Of a DNA stretch of 64,000 bases, positions 35,883 through 48,231 are shown piece by piece. The notes below the pieces were generated by a model. It was not told the origin of the DNA and did not search any database. It was given only the letters and a program-made list of their open reading frames with translations. The stretch lies in contig NZ_CP083349.1 of assembly GCF_020035535.1 (NCBI RefSeq), forward strand, positions 3,603,501 through 3,667,500, read 5' to 3'. The position numbers were made by a program, and so were the translations under genes. Numbering within the stretch: position 1 is the stretch's first letter; each line of letters begins with the position of its first letter. Origin of the DNA: Ensifer adhaerens (GTDB lineage Bacteria > Pseudomonadota > Alphaproteobacteria > Rhizobiales > Rhizobiaceae).

Positions 35883-36533
35883 TTACGCATCATGCCAGAA
35901 CCCTTCCGCCAAATGCTCGAAGCCTTTCATGTGCAATTCCTTCGTCTGATCGAGCCCGAGCGGCTGGTGCGTCGCTGCGATCACGATGCCGCCTTTGCCG
36001 AGATGGGCCTTGACCAGATCCGCAAACAGCCGGTCGGCGCCGGCATCGAGCGCCGCTGTCGGCTCGTCGAGAATCCAGATCGGGCGATAGGCGACGAGCA
36101 GTTTCGCCATCGCCATGCGGCGCTGCTGGCCGGCGGAGAGATAGCCGAAGGGCAGATGTGCGATATCAGGCAGGCCGACGGCCTCCACGGCGTCATCGAA
36201 TGCGGCACCGTGGCCACCGGGCGAATCGCCCATGAATCGCTGCCAGAAGGAAAGATTTTCCGCGACGGTCAGTTCGCGCTTCATCGCGTTGCGATGGCCG
36301 AGATAGTGGCTCACCTCTGCGGGACGGGCTATTTCCGGGGGGCCATTCTCAAGTTTCAGCTGCCCGCTTTCGGGGGCCAGCAACCCCGCCAGAACCCGCA
36401 GCAAGGTCGACTTGCCGGAACCGTTCGGACCCGTCACCACAAGGGCTTCGCCGGCATCAAGCGCAAAGGAAATATCGTTAAAAATCAGATCCTCGCCGCG
36501 CTTCGCACTCAAACCTTCAGCCAGCAGGCGCAT
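35883..36533 (-). CDS. ccmA: haem exporter ATP-binding protein CcmA
   Basis: This 216-residue ABC ATPase powers release of holo-CcmE during cytochrome c maturation. Walker A is GPNGSGKST, the signature is LSAGQQRRMAMA and Walker B is WILDEPTAALD, with the switch histidine in ATHQPL. ATG 36533 is used because the protein begins MRLLAEGLSAKRG there. It heads the ccmABCDG run and is divergent from acnA across a 269-base spacer. ccmE, ccmF and ccmH are not in the window. Confidence 0.95.
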   Translation of the reverse strand: MRLLAEGLSAKRGEDLIFNDISFALDAGEALVVTGPNGSGKSTLLRVLAGLLAPESGQLKLENGPPEIARPAEVSHYLGHRNAMKRELTVAENLSFWQRFMGDSPGGHGAAFDDAVEAVGLPDIAHLPFGYLSAGQQRRMAMAKLLVAYRPIWILDEPTAALDAGADRLFADLVKAHLGKGGIVIAATHQPLGLDQTKELHMKGFEHLAEGFWHDA

Positions 36534-36802
36534 GAATATTAGACTTCCCTTCGCGTGTCTTCCGCAGAGCAAAAAAAGTTCCGATTGGACCTTCGTTGCT
36601 CTGGCACGTTTTGGAGAAATTATCTATAAGGCGGCCAACACGCCAGCGGTCGGCGTGAATTTCATCCTAGCGCCGAACATGGAATGAATTTCCACGTACG
36701 GACAGCGGAAATGGCCGCACCCGCATCCCAATTCGCGCTTCACAGGCGCTCGGGCGTTCGTACGTCAGTTTTTGGCGATCAGACGGAACGGGGTATTATC
36801 CA

Positions 36803-39493
<2,691 letters not shown>

Positions 39494-39568
39494 TCGGCGG
39501 AGGTCGTCTACGCACCGCGCAACGCCTTTAGTCGGCTATGATTGAAGGAAGCATGCGGTAAAACATTC

Positions 39569-39605
39569 GAGCCGGGGCGCCGAAAAGCGCCCCGGCTCTT
39601 TCTTT
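39569..39605 (+). terminator. terminator of acnA
   Basis: A perfect 12-bp stem (GAGCCGGGGCGC with GCGCCCCGGCTC) with a 6-nt loop is followed by TTTCTTT. Confidence 0.93.
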
Positions 39606-39748
39606 GGGCGCCCAATGCCAGCGCGTCCAACACAAGGTCGTGCTCACCCGTCACCTCACTCCAACGTGACTTCCCGTTGATGCGTGGCCGGCGTATGTAA
39701 AGAACTCCCCCATAAGGAGTAGGCCGACGGCCCCAACGAAGTGACGCC

Positions 39749-40522
39749 ATGACATCCGCAGACCGTTCTTTCATTCGTCCTCTTGCACTGGCTTTCGGGC
39801 TGTTCGCAGCCGCCGGTGCACCGGCCGGGGCGCAGGACGGACAGGTGATCAAGGGCGTCGTGGAACTGTTCACCAGCCAGGGCTGTTCCTCCTGCCCGCC
39901 GGCCGACGCCGCGCTAAAGGCGTTGGTCGATGACGGCGATGTCGTGGCGCTCGCCTATCACGTCGACTACTGGAATTATCTCGGCTGGGCCGACACGCTC
40001 GCCTCCAAGGAAAATACCGAGCGGCAATACGCCTATGCCCGGATGCTCGGCCGCAACGGCGTCTATACGCCCCAGGCGATCCTCAACGGCCGTGATCATC
40101 TCAACGGCGGCAACCTCGAGGCGATCAAGACCCGACTGGAAACCATGACGGCTGAAGGCAAGGGACTTGCCGTTCCCGTCGAGGCAAAGATCCAGGGCGA
40201 AGAGATCCAGATCAACATTGGCAGCGGCATCGGCAAGGCAAACGTCGTCGTCGTCTATTTCGACCGTGCGAAAATCGTCAAGATGGAGAAGGGCGAGAAC
40301 AGCGGCAAGGAAGTCCCCTATTGGCATGCCGTGCGTGACATCCAGACGATCGGCATGTGGGACGGAGCACCGGCAAGCTTCACGCTCCCCGCGACAGTCC
40401 TGACCGAACGGTCCGGCAACAGCGGCTGTGCCGTTCTTCTGCAAACGATGAAGGACAAGGAAACGCCGGGTGCAATCGTCGGCGCAACGGCCGTGCTCGC
40501 CGGCCCGCAGGGCAAATTATAG
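39749..40522 (+). CDS. DUF1223 secreted protein with CxxC motif
   Basis: This 257-residue secreted protein has a signal peptide ending near residue 29 (APAGAQ), then VVELFTSQGCSSCPPADAAL with a CSSC pair (Cys46 and Cys49). A thioredoxin-like fold is expected, and conserved HVDYWNYLGW and TPQAILNG segments follow. DUF1223 proteins are widespread in proteobacteria, periplasmic and of unknown function; a disulfide or redox role is plausible from the CxxC. It is a single gene with no operon partner. Confidence 0.88.
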   Translation: MTSADRSFIRPLALAFGLFAAAGAPAGAQDGQVIKGVVELFTSQGCSSCPPADAALKALVDDGDVVALAYHVDYWNYLGWADTLASKENTERQYAYARMLGRNGVYTPQAILNGRDHLNGGNLEAIKTRLETMTAEGKGLAVPVEAKIQGEEIQINIGSGIGKANVVVVYFDRAKIVKMEKGENSGKEVPYWHAVRDIQTIGMWDGAPASFTLPATVLTERSGNSGCAVLLQTMKDKETPGAIVGATAVLAGPQGKL

Positions 40523-40835
40523 CCCGGCGAGACGCAAGGGGGTGGTTCGGCCCGGCAGCATCGAGGGGCTGGGGCTGAGGGTTCGAAGTTACCGGACCGA
40601 ACCGGCCATGGCTGCGTTCGGTGAACTCCCGCAGCATGACGACCTGACCGGACATACGGTGGCAACGACTCTGTCCGTCAGCGCCCGCGAGTTTTGCGGT
40701 GAATTGGGGCGGCGATTTGACTGAATTGGGGCAGACGTAAGAAATGCCCTCATCGTCCAACGGCTTCCGGCTTGCTTTTCGGCTCATGTCAGGCACACTG
40801 TTATCGTTCTGTCACAACAGAAGGCCGGATTGCCG
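40523..40835. other. 313-base spacer, no gene seen
   Basis: Nothing convincing is seen here. There is no coding frame with family motifs, no T-run terminator after the DUF1223 gene and no clear promoter. The AT-richer last 60 bases are the likely start region of the DUF2794 gene. Confidence 0.5.
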
Positions 40836-41240
40836 ATGACCGATGAGCCGGATTTGCCGCAAGGCGAGGCGCGCCATCAGCGCGAGACCACTTCCGAAGT
40901 GGTCGTCGATCTTCACGAATACAAGAACGCCAAGAACCCTCCCCCCATCACATTCCATCGTCGTGAGTTGGACCAGATCCTCTGGGTCTACGGGCGCATG
41001 GTCGGCGAAGGCGAGTGGCGGGACTACGCCATCGACCACCTGAAGGACCGTGCGGTCTTCTCGGTGTTCAAGCGCTCAGGCGAAATGCCGCTCTACCGGA
41101 TCGAGAAGAGCCCGAAACTGGCGGCGAAGCAGGGTGCTTACAGCGTGCTGAACATTCACGGCACGATCCTGAAGCGCGGCCACGAGCTCGCCCAGGTGCT
41201 CAAAGTGTTCGACAAGGTTCTGAAGCTGGTGGAAACCTGA
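40836..41240 (+). CDS. DUF2794 domain protein
   Basis: A 134-residue protein of the alphaproteobacterial DUF2794 family, recognised by ITFHRRELDQILWVYGRMVGEGEWRDYAIDHLKDRAVFSVF-type sequence (about 36-75) and a C-terminal KRGHELAQVLKVFDKVLKLV helix. Function is unknown; it is cytoplasmic and without membrane segments. An in-frame TTG at 40830 sits closer to the AAGG (40821-40824) and is an alternative start to ATG 40836. Confidence 0.85.
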   Translation: MTDEPDLPQGEARHQRETTSEVVVDLHEYKNAKNPPPITFHRRELDQILWVYGRMVGEGEWRDYAIDHLKDRAVFSVFKRSGEMPLYRIEKSPKLAAKQGAYSVLNIHGTILKRGHELAQVLKVFDKVLKLVET

Positions 41241-41337
41241 GGCCTGTTTCACACCGGCGTTCCGGTGAGATGCGCGGCGACGTCTCCGGCGCAGCGTGTT
41301 GATCTGTCCCGGGACGGCTGACTACAAGCAGCGCATG

Positions 41338-41360
41338 TCGAACGTCCGCCGAACGTTCGA
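41338..41360. terminator. hairpin between DUF2794 and GNAT genes (possible weak terminator)
   Basis: TCGAACGT and ACGTTCGA form a perfect 8-bp stem with a 7-nt loop in the convergent spacer. There is no T-run on either strand, so intrinsic termination is uncertain. Confidence 0.35.
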
Positions 41361-41363
41361 CGA

Positions 41364-41918
41364 TCACTGATAGAGCGTGTCCGGATAGACGTCTTCCGGC
41401 GGGTCGCTCGTCTGACCCTCTCCGAGGGCAAGCTGCATGATCGCCGTATCGAGCCAGCGGCCATGCTTGAAACCGGTCGCATTCATCGTGCCCTGATATT
41501 CGAAGCCGAGGGAGCGGTGCACCGCGATCGAAGCCGGATGGGCGCCGCCGATCACGGCCACCATCTGCCGAAAGCCAAGCTCCGTGCAACGCCGGATCAG
41601 TTCGGCGAGCAACGCCTTGCCGGCTCCCTTACCGCGCGCTTCCGGCGCCAGATAGATGGAATCCTCGACCAGGAACCGATAGGCCGTGCGCGTGCGAAAA
41701 CCGGACGCATAGGCATAGCCGACGATCGTTCCACCATCGTCAACGGCAACCATATAGGGATAGCCATTGCCGATGATCGTCTCGAACCGCGCCCGCATCT
41801 CCGTTTCGGAAGGTGGGTCGATCTCGTAGGTCGCAACGCCATTCAACACGGATTCGCGATAGATCGCAGTGATGACGGGAAGGTCGGCCAAGGTGGCGTC
41901 ACGCAGGCTCAGGGACAT
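41364..41918 (-). CDS. GNAT N-acetyltransferase, phosphinothricin acetyltransferase-like
   Basis: A 184-residue GCN5-related acetyltransferase. It starts LRDATLADLPVITAIYRESV and contains YRFLVEDSIYLAPEARGKGAGKALL with the acetyl-CoA loop R/Q-x-x-G-x-G/A, then VAVIGGAHPASIAVHRSLGF and GRWLDTAIMQL. This pattern matches the PAT/YncA group, which acetylates phosphinothricin or methionine sulfoximine/sulfone. The natural substrate is not known. It stands alone. Confidence 0.85.
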   Translation of the reverse strand: MSLSLRDATLADLPVITAIYRESVLNGVATYEIDPPSETEMRARFETIIGNGYPYMVAVDDGGTIVGYAYASGFRTRTAYRFLVEDSIYLAPEARGKGAGKALLAELIRRCTELGFRQMVAVIGGAHPASIAVHRSLGFEYQGTMNATGFKHGRWLDTAIMQLALGEGQTSDPPEDVYPDTLYQ

Positions 41919-41996
41919 GGCGGTAGACTGTATCTCGAGGTTTCGGTGTCCTTAACTCCCACGGAGCCCGGACGCGATCAACATTTCTCCGGCAAC

Positions 41997-42023
41997 AAAA
42001 AAGGCGGCCGAGGCCGCCTTTTT
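41997..42023 (-). terminator. terminator of the Bax-inhibitor-1 gene (possibly bidirectional)
   Basis: AAAGGCGGCC and GGCCGCCTTT form a 10-bp stem with a 2-nt loop. T-runs occur on both strands, so it can end the leftward gene and could also block rightward transcription. Identical over 22 bases to the rplS terminator. Confidence 0.9.
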
Positions 42024-42040
42024 CGTCATTCGTTTCAACC

Positions 42041-42778
42041 TTAGTTGTTCCGGTTGCCCATGAACTGGAGCAGGAACATGAACAGGTTGATGAAGTCGAG
42101 GTAGAGCGTCAGCGCGCCCATGATCGCCTTGCGGCCGGCAACGGTGCTGTCATCGGCTTCGTAGTACATTTCCTTGATCTTCTGCGTGTCGTAGGCGGTG
42201 AGGCCAGCGAAGACCAGAACACCGATCACGGAGATCGCGAAGCCGAGGGCCGACGAAGCAAGGAAGATGTTGACGATCGACGCGATGATCAGGCCGAAGA
42301 GACCCATGATCAGGAACGTGCCGAAGCCGGACAGGTCCTTCTTGGTCGTGTAGCCGTAAAGCGACAGAGCGCCGAACGAAGCGGCCGTTACGAAGAACGT
42401 CTGCACGATGCTCTGGCCGGTGAAGACCAGGAAGATCGACGACAGGGACAGGCCCATCAGGGCCGCGTAGATCCAGAACGTCGTCTGTGCTGCGGAGACG
42501 CTCATCGAATTAATGCGGAAGCTCATGAAGAAGACCATCGCCAGCGGCGCCAGCATCACGACCCACTTCAGGGGCGAAGCGTAGATGAGCTGGGCGAATG
42601 CCGGATTGGAGGCGGCAAGCGCATAGGTTCCGTAAGCTGCCACGCCGGTGATCGCCAGGCCAAAAGCCATCAGGTTGTAGACCTTCAGCATGTACGCGCG
42701 AAGGCCCTCATCGATCACGGCACCCGCCTGAGCGCCGGCGGGCGACATTCGGGTTTGGTAGTTTCTCAGATCAGCCAT
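42041..42778 (-). CDS. Bax inhibitor-1/YccA family membrane protein
   Basis: This 245-residue inner-membrane protein has seven hydrophobic segments and the BI-1 pattern (VYNLMAFGLAITGVAAYGTY, LSLSSIFLVFTGQSIVQTF, then GLTAYDTQKIKEMYY). Bacterial members include the calcium-leak channel BsYetJ and the FtsH modulator YccA. ATG 42778 is preceded by GAGGAA; longer frames enter the noncoding spacer. It is monocistronic between a 224-base upstream spacer and a strong terminator. Confidence 0.92.
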   Translation of the reverse strand: MADLRNYQTRMSPAGAQAGAVIDEGLRAYMLKVYNLMAFGLAITGVAAYGTYALAASNPAFAQLIYASPLKWVVMLAPLAMVFFMSFRINSMSVSAAQTTFWIYAALMGLSLSSIFLVFTGQSIVQTFFVTAASFGALSLYGYTTKKDLSGFGTFLIMGLFGLIIASIVNIFLASSALGFAISVIGVLVFAGLTAYDTQKIKEMYYEADDSTVAGRKAIMGALTLYLDFINLFMFLLQFMGNRNN

Positions 42779-43002
42779 TGTTTCCTCATTTAAGCTCCGG
42801 TGGAAGTTACGGTGTCGGGCGGCGAACGGTCTCGCTTTGGAAGGCAGGCTTCCACGCCCAGGCGCCGCTGCGGAGCTCCAGCATGCCTGTGGATAAATAT
42901 GATGCCGAAACCTTTTCCGTACAAGACCCGAACCCCCTGGATTCGAACGCATCCGGCCGTTTCCGGCAAGGGCGACAGGGATTTACGGTTAACTTGACCG
43001 CC

Positions 43003-45555
43003 TCAAAGCTCCCGCAGCACCGGCGCCGCCTTCTGTCCGAGAATACGCCACGTGCCGGCAAGACCGATGCCGACGGTCACTACCAGCGCCCCGAGGACCG
43101 TCAGGATGGCGACATCCGGCAGGAAACTTGACGGCAGCTTCATGATACGGCTGACCACGAACCAGGCGGCAACGCCACCGGCAAACAGCGCGAAAACCGC
43201 GGTTGCGAGGCCGAGAATGGCATATTCGTAGCTGAACGCCCGAATGAGCGTCGCGCGCGTCGCACCCAGCGTTTTGAGCACGACGGCGTCATGGACGCGG
43301 GCCCGGTTGCCGGCGGCAAGCGCACCGGCAAGCACCAGGATGGACGCGACGAGCGCCACCGCGGCCGCCGCCCGGATGGCTGTTGCCAATTGCCCAAGCA
43401 GGCCGTTCACGATGTCGAGAGCATCCTTTACCCGCACACTGGTGATCGTCGGATAGGCGTTGGTGACGGCTTTCAGCACCGCCGCCTCTTCTTCCGGCGT
43501 CGCTGCCGGATCGATGACCGTCGCCAGCCACGCATGTGGCGCACCGGCGAAGGTGTTCGGCGAAAACACCATGACGAAGTTGATCGAAAGCGATTCCCAC
43601 TCGACGTTGCGGAAATTGGCGATTTTGGCGGTGATGTTTCGGCCAAGCACGTTGACGGTCACGGTGTCGCCGATCTTCAGCCCGAGCTCGCCCGCCTCTT
43701 CTGCCGAGAACGAGACCAGCGGCTCACCACTATAATCGGCCGACCACCATGTGCCTTCGGAAAGCGTCGAGTTCTCCGGCTTGTTCTTGGCATAGGTGAT
43801 GCCGCGGTCACCGCGCAGCACCCATTGGCCGCCAGGCGGAACATTGCGGCTGTTCACGTCCTCGCCGTTGAAGGCGACGATCCGGCCGCGCAGCATCGGC
43901 ACCTCGATGACCTTGCCCTTTGGGATCGCCTGGTTCAGCACCGAGCGGAAACCTTCGATCTCGCTGCCCTGGATATCGACGAAGAAGAAGTTCGGCGCCC
44001 GCTCCGCCATGCTTCCGGTGAGTTCGCGGCGTAGATTGCCGTCGATCAGCGCCAACGTCACGAGCAGGGCGAGCCCCAGGCCGAGCGACAACACGACCGA
44101 GGACGTCAGCGCACCGGGACGATGGATGTTGCCGATCGCCAGCCTGAGAGCCGGCGAGCTGACCCGCGGGCTACGGCGCGCAAGCCAGGCTATCGCGAGC
44201 GCAACGACACGCAGGACAATGAAGGCAAAGGCGATCGCCCCTAGGAACACCAGCGAAATATAGCGGTCATAGGCCGTCCAGATGGCCAACCCCGCCAGCG
44301 CGGCAAGGCAGGCAACGGCACCGAGCAGATAGGGCCATGCCGGAAAGCCGGCGGGATCGAAGCCCTGTTGGCGGAAGAGTGCGGTCGCCGGAATGGCCCG
44401 CGCCCGGCCGAGTGGCAGGATGGCGAAGGTCAGCGCCGTCAGCACGCCGAAGAGCGCTGCGAGGCCGAGCGCGCCCGGATAGAGATGGAATTCGGTCGAG
44501 ATCGGCAGCAGGTCGGCTAAGAACTGCGCCGCGATGAAGGGGATCAGCATGCCGAGGGTCAGACCGATGACGATACCGATGAGGGCGATCATCAGGATCT
44601 GTGCCAGGTAGATCATCGCGACCAGCGACGCCGGCGCCCCCAGGCATTTGAAGGTCGCGATCACGCTGCGCTTCTGATCGAGATAGGCGCGCACAGCGTT
44701 GGCGACACCGACACCGCCGACGATCAGCGCCGTCAGGCCGACAAGCGTCAGGAATTGCGAGAAGCGGGTGATGTTGGCCGTCAGCGACGGCGCGGCGTTG
44801 GCGCTGGTGCGGATCGACCAGCCGGCCGACGGAAAGCGCTTTTCGGCATCGGTACGAATGGCCGCAACCTGCGCCGGATCGGCAACTTTCACCTTGTAGC
44901 TATGCTCGACCAGGCTTCCGGTCTGCACCAGGCCACTGGCAGCCAGCGCGTCGGCCGAAACCATCAGGCGCGGCGCAAACCCGAAGCCGTCGGACAAGGC
45001 GTCCGGCTCACGTACGATCGTGCCGGCGATCCGGATCCTGGCGTTACCGAGAAGAATTTCAGCTCCGATCTGCACGCCCAGGCGGTCGAGCAGCAGCGGT
45101 GTCACGACGGCGCCGAAGGCCTCGCCATCGCTCGCCAGCAACTCATGCAGCGGGCGGTTCGGTTCGCTTTCGAGTGCACCATAAAGCGGATAGGCGGCAT
45201 CGACCGCCTTCAGCTCCACCAGCGCCTGGTTGGAACCGTCGGGCAGCCGCGCCATCGAGCGCAGGCCGGCGGACTCTGAAACAGTCCCGAGACTGTCGAG
45301 ATAGGTTCGCTCCTCGGTCGTCGCCACGCGATTGTTGAGCTCGAAGCGGATATCGCCGGCGAGCAGTTCCTGCCCCTGCGTGGCGATCGTCGCGGTGATC
45401 GATTGCGACAGCGAATTGATGCCGGCAATCGCTGCCGTACCGAGCGCGATACAGGTGAGGAAAATATAGAAGCCCCTGAGCCCGCCGCGCATTTCGCGCA
45501 GCGCCAGGCGAAAGGCAAGCAGCGGCCGCAGCCGAACCGATGAAGCGCCGCTCAT
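43003..45555 (-). CDS. ABC transporter permease of FtsX/YbbP type
   Basis: This 850-residue membrane protein is built as two FtsX-like modules with about ten membrane segments and large periplasmic domains. Markers are [22 protein letters not shown] at the start, [25 protein letters not shown] in the middle and the C-terminal FtsX segment ending [13 protein letters not shown]. It matches E. coli YbbP, partner of the ATPase YbbA. Its start overlaps the ATPase stop by four bases. The complex next to the esterase TesA suggests handling of a lipid or lysophospholipid-like molecule, but its substrate is unknown. Confidence 0.9.
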   Translation of the reverse strand: MSGASSVRLRPLLAFRLALREMRGGLRGFYIFLTCIALGTAAIAGINSLSQSITATIATQGQELLAGDIRFELNNRVATTEERTYLDSLGTVSESAGLRSMARLPDGSNQALVELKAVDAAYPLYGALESEPNRPLHELLASDGEAFGAVVTPLLLDRLGVQIGAEILLGNARIRIAGTIVREPDALSDGFGFAPRLMVSADALAASGLVQTGSLVEHSYKVKVADPAQVAAIRTDAEKRFPSAGWSIRTSANAAPSLTANITRFSQFLTLVGLTALIVGGVGVANAVRAYLDQKRSVIATFKCLGAPASLVAMIYLAQILMIALIGIVIGLTLGMLIPFIAAQFLADLLPISTEFHLYPGALGLAALFGVLTALTFAILPLGRARAIPATALFRQQGFDPAGFPAWPYLLGAVACLAALAGLAIWTAYDRYISLVFLGAIAFAFIVLRVVALAIAWLARRSPRVSSPALRLAIGNIHRPGALTSSVVLSLGLGLALLVTLALIDGNLRRELTGSMAERAPNFFFVDIQGSEIEGFRSVLNQAIPKGKVIEVPMLRGRIVAFNGEDVNSRNVPPGGQWVLRGDRGITYAKNKPENSTLSEGTWWSADYSGEPLVSFSAEEAGELGLKIGDTVTVNVLGRNITAKIANFRNVEWESLSINFVMVFSPNTFAGAPHAWLATVIDPAATPEEEAAVLKAVTNAYPTITSVRVKDALDIVNGLLGQLATAIRAAAAVALVASILVLAGALAAGNRARVHDAVVLKTLGATRATLIRAFSYEYAILGLATAVFALFAGGVAAWFVVSRIMKLPSSFLPDVAILTVLGALVVTVGIGLAGTWRILGQKAAPVLREL

Positions 45556-46286
45556 GCCGAGGCCGCCTCCTGGCGTGGCGCCACCGCAACCGGCCCCGCC
45601 TCGCCACCCGCGACGATCTCGCCGGAGCGCACGCGCACTTGCCGCACGCACCGAGCGGCAAGTGCAGAATCATGCGTCACGAGGACGAGTGTCATGCCGC
45701 GGTCACGCTGTTCGGCGAAAAGCAGATCAGCGATCTGGCGTCCGGTTTCGGCGTCGAGGTTGCCGGTCGGCTCGTCGGCGATCAGCAGTTTCGGCGAAGG
45801 CGCCAAGGCGCGAGCGATCGCCACGCGCTGCTGCTCGCCACCGGAGAGTTGGCCGGGATAGTGACTGAGCCGCTCGCCGAGACCAACGGCGACGAGTTCC
45901 TTGCGCGCAATCTCGAAGGCGCCTGAGACATTGGCGAGTTCGAGCGGCACGGCGACGTTCTCGAGCGCGGTCATGTTGGGGATGAGGTGGAAGGACTGGA
46001 AGACGATGCCGATGTTGCGCCCGCGAAAATCTGCCACCCGGTCCTCGTTCAACCGATGCAATGGCGTGCCGTCGATGACGATCTCGCCGCTATCCAGCCG
46101 CTCGAGCCCGGCAAGCACCATCAGCAAGGTCGACTTGCCCGAACCCGACGGACCGACGATGCCTACGGACTGGCCGGCATCGATCGTCAGGTTCATGCCC
46201 TTCAGCACATGCACCGAGGCCGCCGCCTCCCCAAGGGTCAGATCCGCGTTTTTGAGTTCGATGATGGTGCTGGCCAAGCGAAACAA
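45552..46286 (-). CDS. ABC transporter ATP-binding protein, YbbA-like
   Basis: A 244-residue ABC ATPase of the LolD/MacB/YbbA class. Walker A is GPSGSGKST, the signature LSGGEQQR, Walker [13 protein letters not shown] and the switch VTHD. The C-terminal 20 residues are Ala/Gly/Val-rich and dispensable-looking. It is coupled to the YbbP-like permease and divergent from the tesA-like gene (56 bases between starts), the same arrangement as ybbA-ybbP/tesA in E. coli. Confidence 0.92.
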   Translation of the reverse strand: MFRLASTIIELKNADLTLGEAAASVHVLKGMNLTIDAGQSVGIVGPSGSGKSTLLMVLAGLERLDSGEIVIDGTPLHRLNEDRVADFRGRNIGIVFQSFHLIPNMTALENVAVPLELANVSGAFEIARKELVAVGLGERLSHYPGQLSGGEQQRVAIARALAPSPKLLIADEPTGNLDAETGRQIADLLFAEQRDRGMTLVLVTHDSALAARCVRQVRVRSGEIVAGGEAGPVAVAPRQEAASA

Positions 46287-46342
46287 CCCTATATGAACGA
46301 AGTGGGGAACAGAAACGGCATTCGGGATTTAGGAACAGGCCC

Positions 46343-46984
46343 ATGGCATTAAAAGGATTTCAACGGGTTTTCTTGGCACTCATGATGACATTTGCGTTAT
46401 CATCGACAGCACGCGCCGAGACGATCAGCCTCGTGGGGTTCGGCGACAGCCTGATGGCGGGCTACCAGCTCCCGCCGGAGGACGCTTTCCCCGCTCGGCT
46501 CGAAAAGGCGCTGAAGGAAAAGGGCCTGGACGTGACGATCGCGAACGCCGGCGTTTCCGGCGACACTTCATCCGGCGGACTTGCCCGCATCGATTGGTCC
46601 GTGCCTGACGGCACGAAGGGCGTGATCCTCGAACTCGGCGCAAATGATGCGCTACGCGGTATCCCGCCGGAAGAGACCCGCAAGAACATCGAGGCGATGA
46701 TCACCCGCCTCAAGGACCGCGGCATCGCGGTGCTGTTGGCCGGCATGATGGCACCGCCGAACATGGGCGCCGACTATGCCGCCCGCTTCAACCCGATTTA
46801 CCCTGAACTCGCTCAGAAATATGGGCTGGAGCTCTATCCGTTCTTCCTCGACGGCGTGGTGACCGAGGCCAAGCTCAAGCTTGAGGACGGCATGCATCCC
46901 AATGGCGACGGCGTCGGTGTCATGGTCGAGAAGGCACTGCCTGTCGTCGAGCGCTTCCTGGCAACACTGAATAAGACGGAGTGA
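46343..46984 (+). CDS. tesA: periplasmic arylesterase / acyl-CoA thioesterase I (TesA-like)
   Basis: This 213-residue SGNH hydrolase has a signal peptide (FLALMMTFALSSTARA) and the catalytic GFGDSLMAGYQL block with Ser36, GVSGDTS, LGANDAL and the C-terminal DGMHPNGDG holding the Asp-His pair near 184. TesA acts in the periplasm as a thioesterase, protease I or lysophospholipase L1 and arylesterase. It is divergent from ybbA-ybbP-like genes. Rhizobial annotations usually say arylesterase. Confidence 0.9.
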   Translation: MALKGFQRVFLALMMTFALSSTARAETISLVGFGDSLMAGYQLPPEDAFPARLEKALKEKGLDVTIANAGVSGDTSSGGLARIDWSVPDGTKGVILELGANDALRGIPPEETRKNIEAMITRLKDRGIAVLLAGMMAPPNMGADYAARFNPIYPELAQKYGLELYPFFLDGVVTEAKLKLEDGMHPNGDGVGVMVEKALPVVERFLATLNKTE

Positions 46985-46999
46985 TGACACCATCCACAG

Positions 47000-47014
47000 T
47001 TAAGAGAACGTTAA
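47000..47014. promoter_or_regulatory. CtrA-type box upstream of thpR
   Basis: TTAAGAGAACGTTAA is an exact TTAA-N7-TTAA match, 85 bases before the thpR start and 15 bases after the tesA stop. It is the only other exact match noticed besides that at ftsK. Binding is inferred. Confidence 0.5.
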
Positions 47015-47098
47015 TATTCGTAAGCGTCAAATAGTAGTTGCCTGCAGACTCGATGCGTGATTCGCTGAGACATCTGCAAGAGATTCGGGGAGCTCGCC

Positions 47099-47689
47099 AT
47101 GCCGAGACTATTCACCGCCCTCGAAATTCCGCGCAATGCAGCAATGAGTCTTTCGTTGCTGCGCGGAGGACTTCCCGGAGCTCGCTGGATAGATGTGGAG
47201 AACTACCACATCACCTTGCGCTTCATCGGTGACGTCGACTGGCGCACCGCCGACGAGATCATCGACAAGCTCGATCGGATCGAAAGACCGGAATTTCCGC
47301 TTCAATTGACCGGCACCGGCGCCTTCGGCTCCAAGAAACCGCATTCGGTCTGGGCCGGCGTCACCAACCAGCCGGAAATGTACGCGTTGCAGGCCGAGAT
47401 CGAGCGCATCTGCCAGCGGCTCGGATTGCAGCCGGATCCACGCAAGTTCACCCCGCATGTAACGCTCGCCCGGCTGCGCTCCAGCCGCGTCGAGGATGTC
47501 GTCGAATACCTTTCCGGGCGCGGCAACTTCATGACCTCGCCCTTCAACGTCTCCCGTTTCGTGCTTCTGTCATCACGCGATTCGGTCGGCGGCGGCCCTT
47601 ACCTGACGGAAGAAGTCTTCCCGCTTCACGAGGCGCGTTCGCCGAACCTTTCGAGCAACGACGAGCATCCGGCCTCGAGCATCTGGTAG
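47099..47689 (+). CDS. thpR: RNA 2',3'-cyclic phosphodiesterase (2'-5' RNA ligase family)
   Basis: A 196-residue two-histidine phosphoesterase with both motifs intact, HITL (His37) and HVTL (His120). The family opens 2',3'-cyclic phosphate RNA ends and can ligate 2'-5' links in vitro. FTALEIPRNAA starts the protein. The C-terminal tail (RSPNLSSNDEHPASSIW) reads through the 3' end of the convergent tyrosine phosphatase gene, a 64-base overlap, and may not be conserved. Confidence 0.92.
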   Translation: MPRLFTALEIPRNAAMSLSLLRGGLPGARWIDVENYHITLRFIGDVDWRTADEIIDKLDRIERPEFPLQLTGTGAFGSKKPHSVWAGVTNQPEMYALQAEIERICQRLGLQPDPRKFTPHVTLARLRSSRVEDVVEYLSGRGNFMTSPFNVSRFVLLSSRDSVGGGPYLTEEVFPLHEARSPNLSSNDEHPASSIW

Positions 47690-48102
47690 AGCGCCTCGAA
47701 GGCTTCCGGCCCTTCGTAATAAGGATCCGGCACGTCCTCGCTGCGGCCTGAGGCATAGTCCAGGAAGAGACGCACCTGTTCTGCCGCACCTTCAGGCGCC
47801 AGCCGCCTGAGCGTGCGCACATTGTTCGCGTCCATGCCGAGGATCAGATCGAAATTCCGGAAATCTTCCGGGCGAACCTGGCGCCCGCGGAGCTCAGAGA
47901 TATCGATGCCATGCCGTCGCGCAGCCTCTATCGAGCGGCGGTCTGGCGGATCGCCGATATGCCAGGCGCCGGTTCCTGCCGAATCCACCTCTAGTGCCGG
48001 TGCCAGCCCCTTTTTCTCCGCCAAGGCGCGCAACACACCCTCGGCGAGTGGCGACCGGCAGATGTTGCCGAGACAAACGAAAAGAACTCTGACCGGTTTC
48101 AT
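47626..48102 (-). CDS. low-molecular-weight protein tyrosine phosphatase
   Basis: A 158-residue LMW-PTP. The P-loop CLGNICRS (Cys10 to Arg16) and general-acid DPYYEG (Asp126) are intact. In bacteria these enzymes often control exopolysaccharide tyrosine kinases, but no kinase or polysaccharide gene is nearby, so the target is open. The gene converges on thpR with a 64-base overlap of the coding ends. Confidence 0.94.
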   Translation of the reverse strand: MKPVRVLFVCLGNICRSPLAEGVLRALAEKKGLAPALEVDSAGTGAWHIGDPPDRRSIEAARRHGIDISELRGRQVRPEDFRNFDLILGMDANNVRTLRRLAPEGAAEQVRLFLDYASGRSEDVPDPYYEGPEAFEALYQMLEAGCSSLLERFGERAS

Positions 48103-48231
48103 GCTATTCAGTAGTCCAAGGTATTGCGGCGACCATCGCGTGTATTGAAAGACGCGCGGCGCTGTGGAGACGAGGCACGTTTATACGCGGCAGTTCGGCC
48201 TTCGAACAGGCTGATACGAGGGAGAGAGACG

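Noticed and set aside
36573..36802. Sigma-54-like TGGCAC near 36601 in the ccmA-acnA spacer
   Set aside because: The -12 half at the required spacing does not match (GG instead of TTGC/TTGA), so the half site is probably chance.
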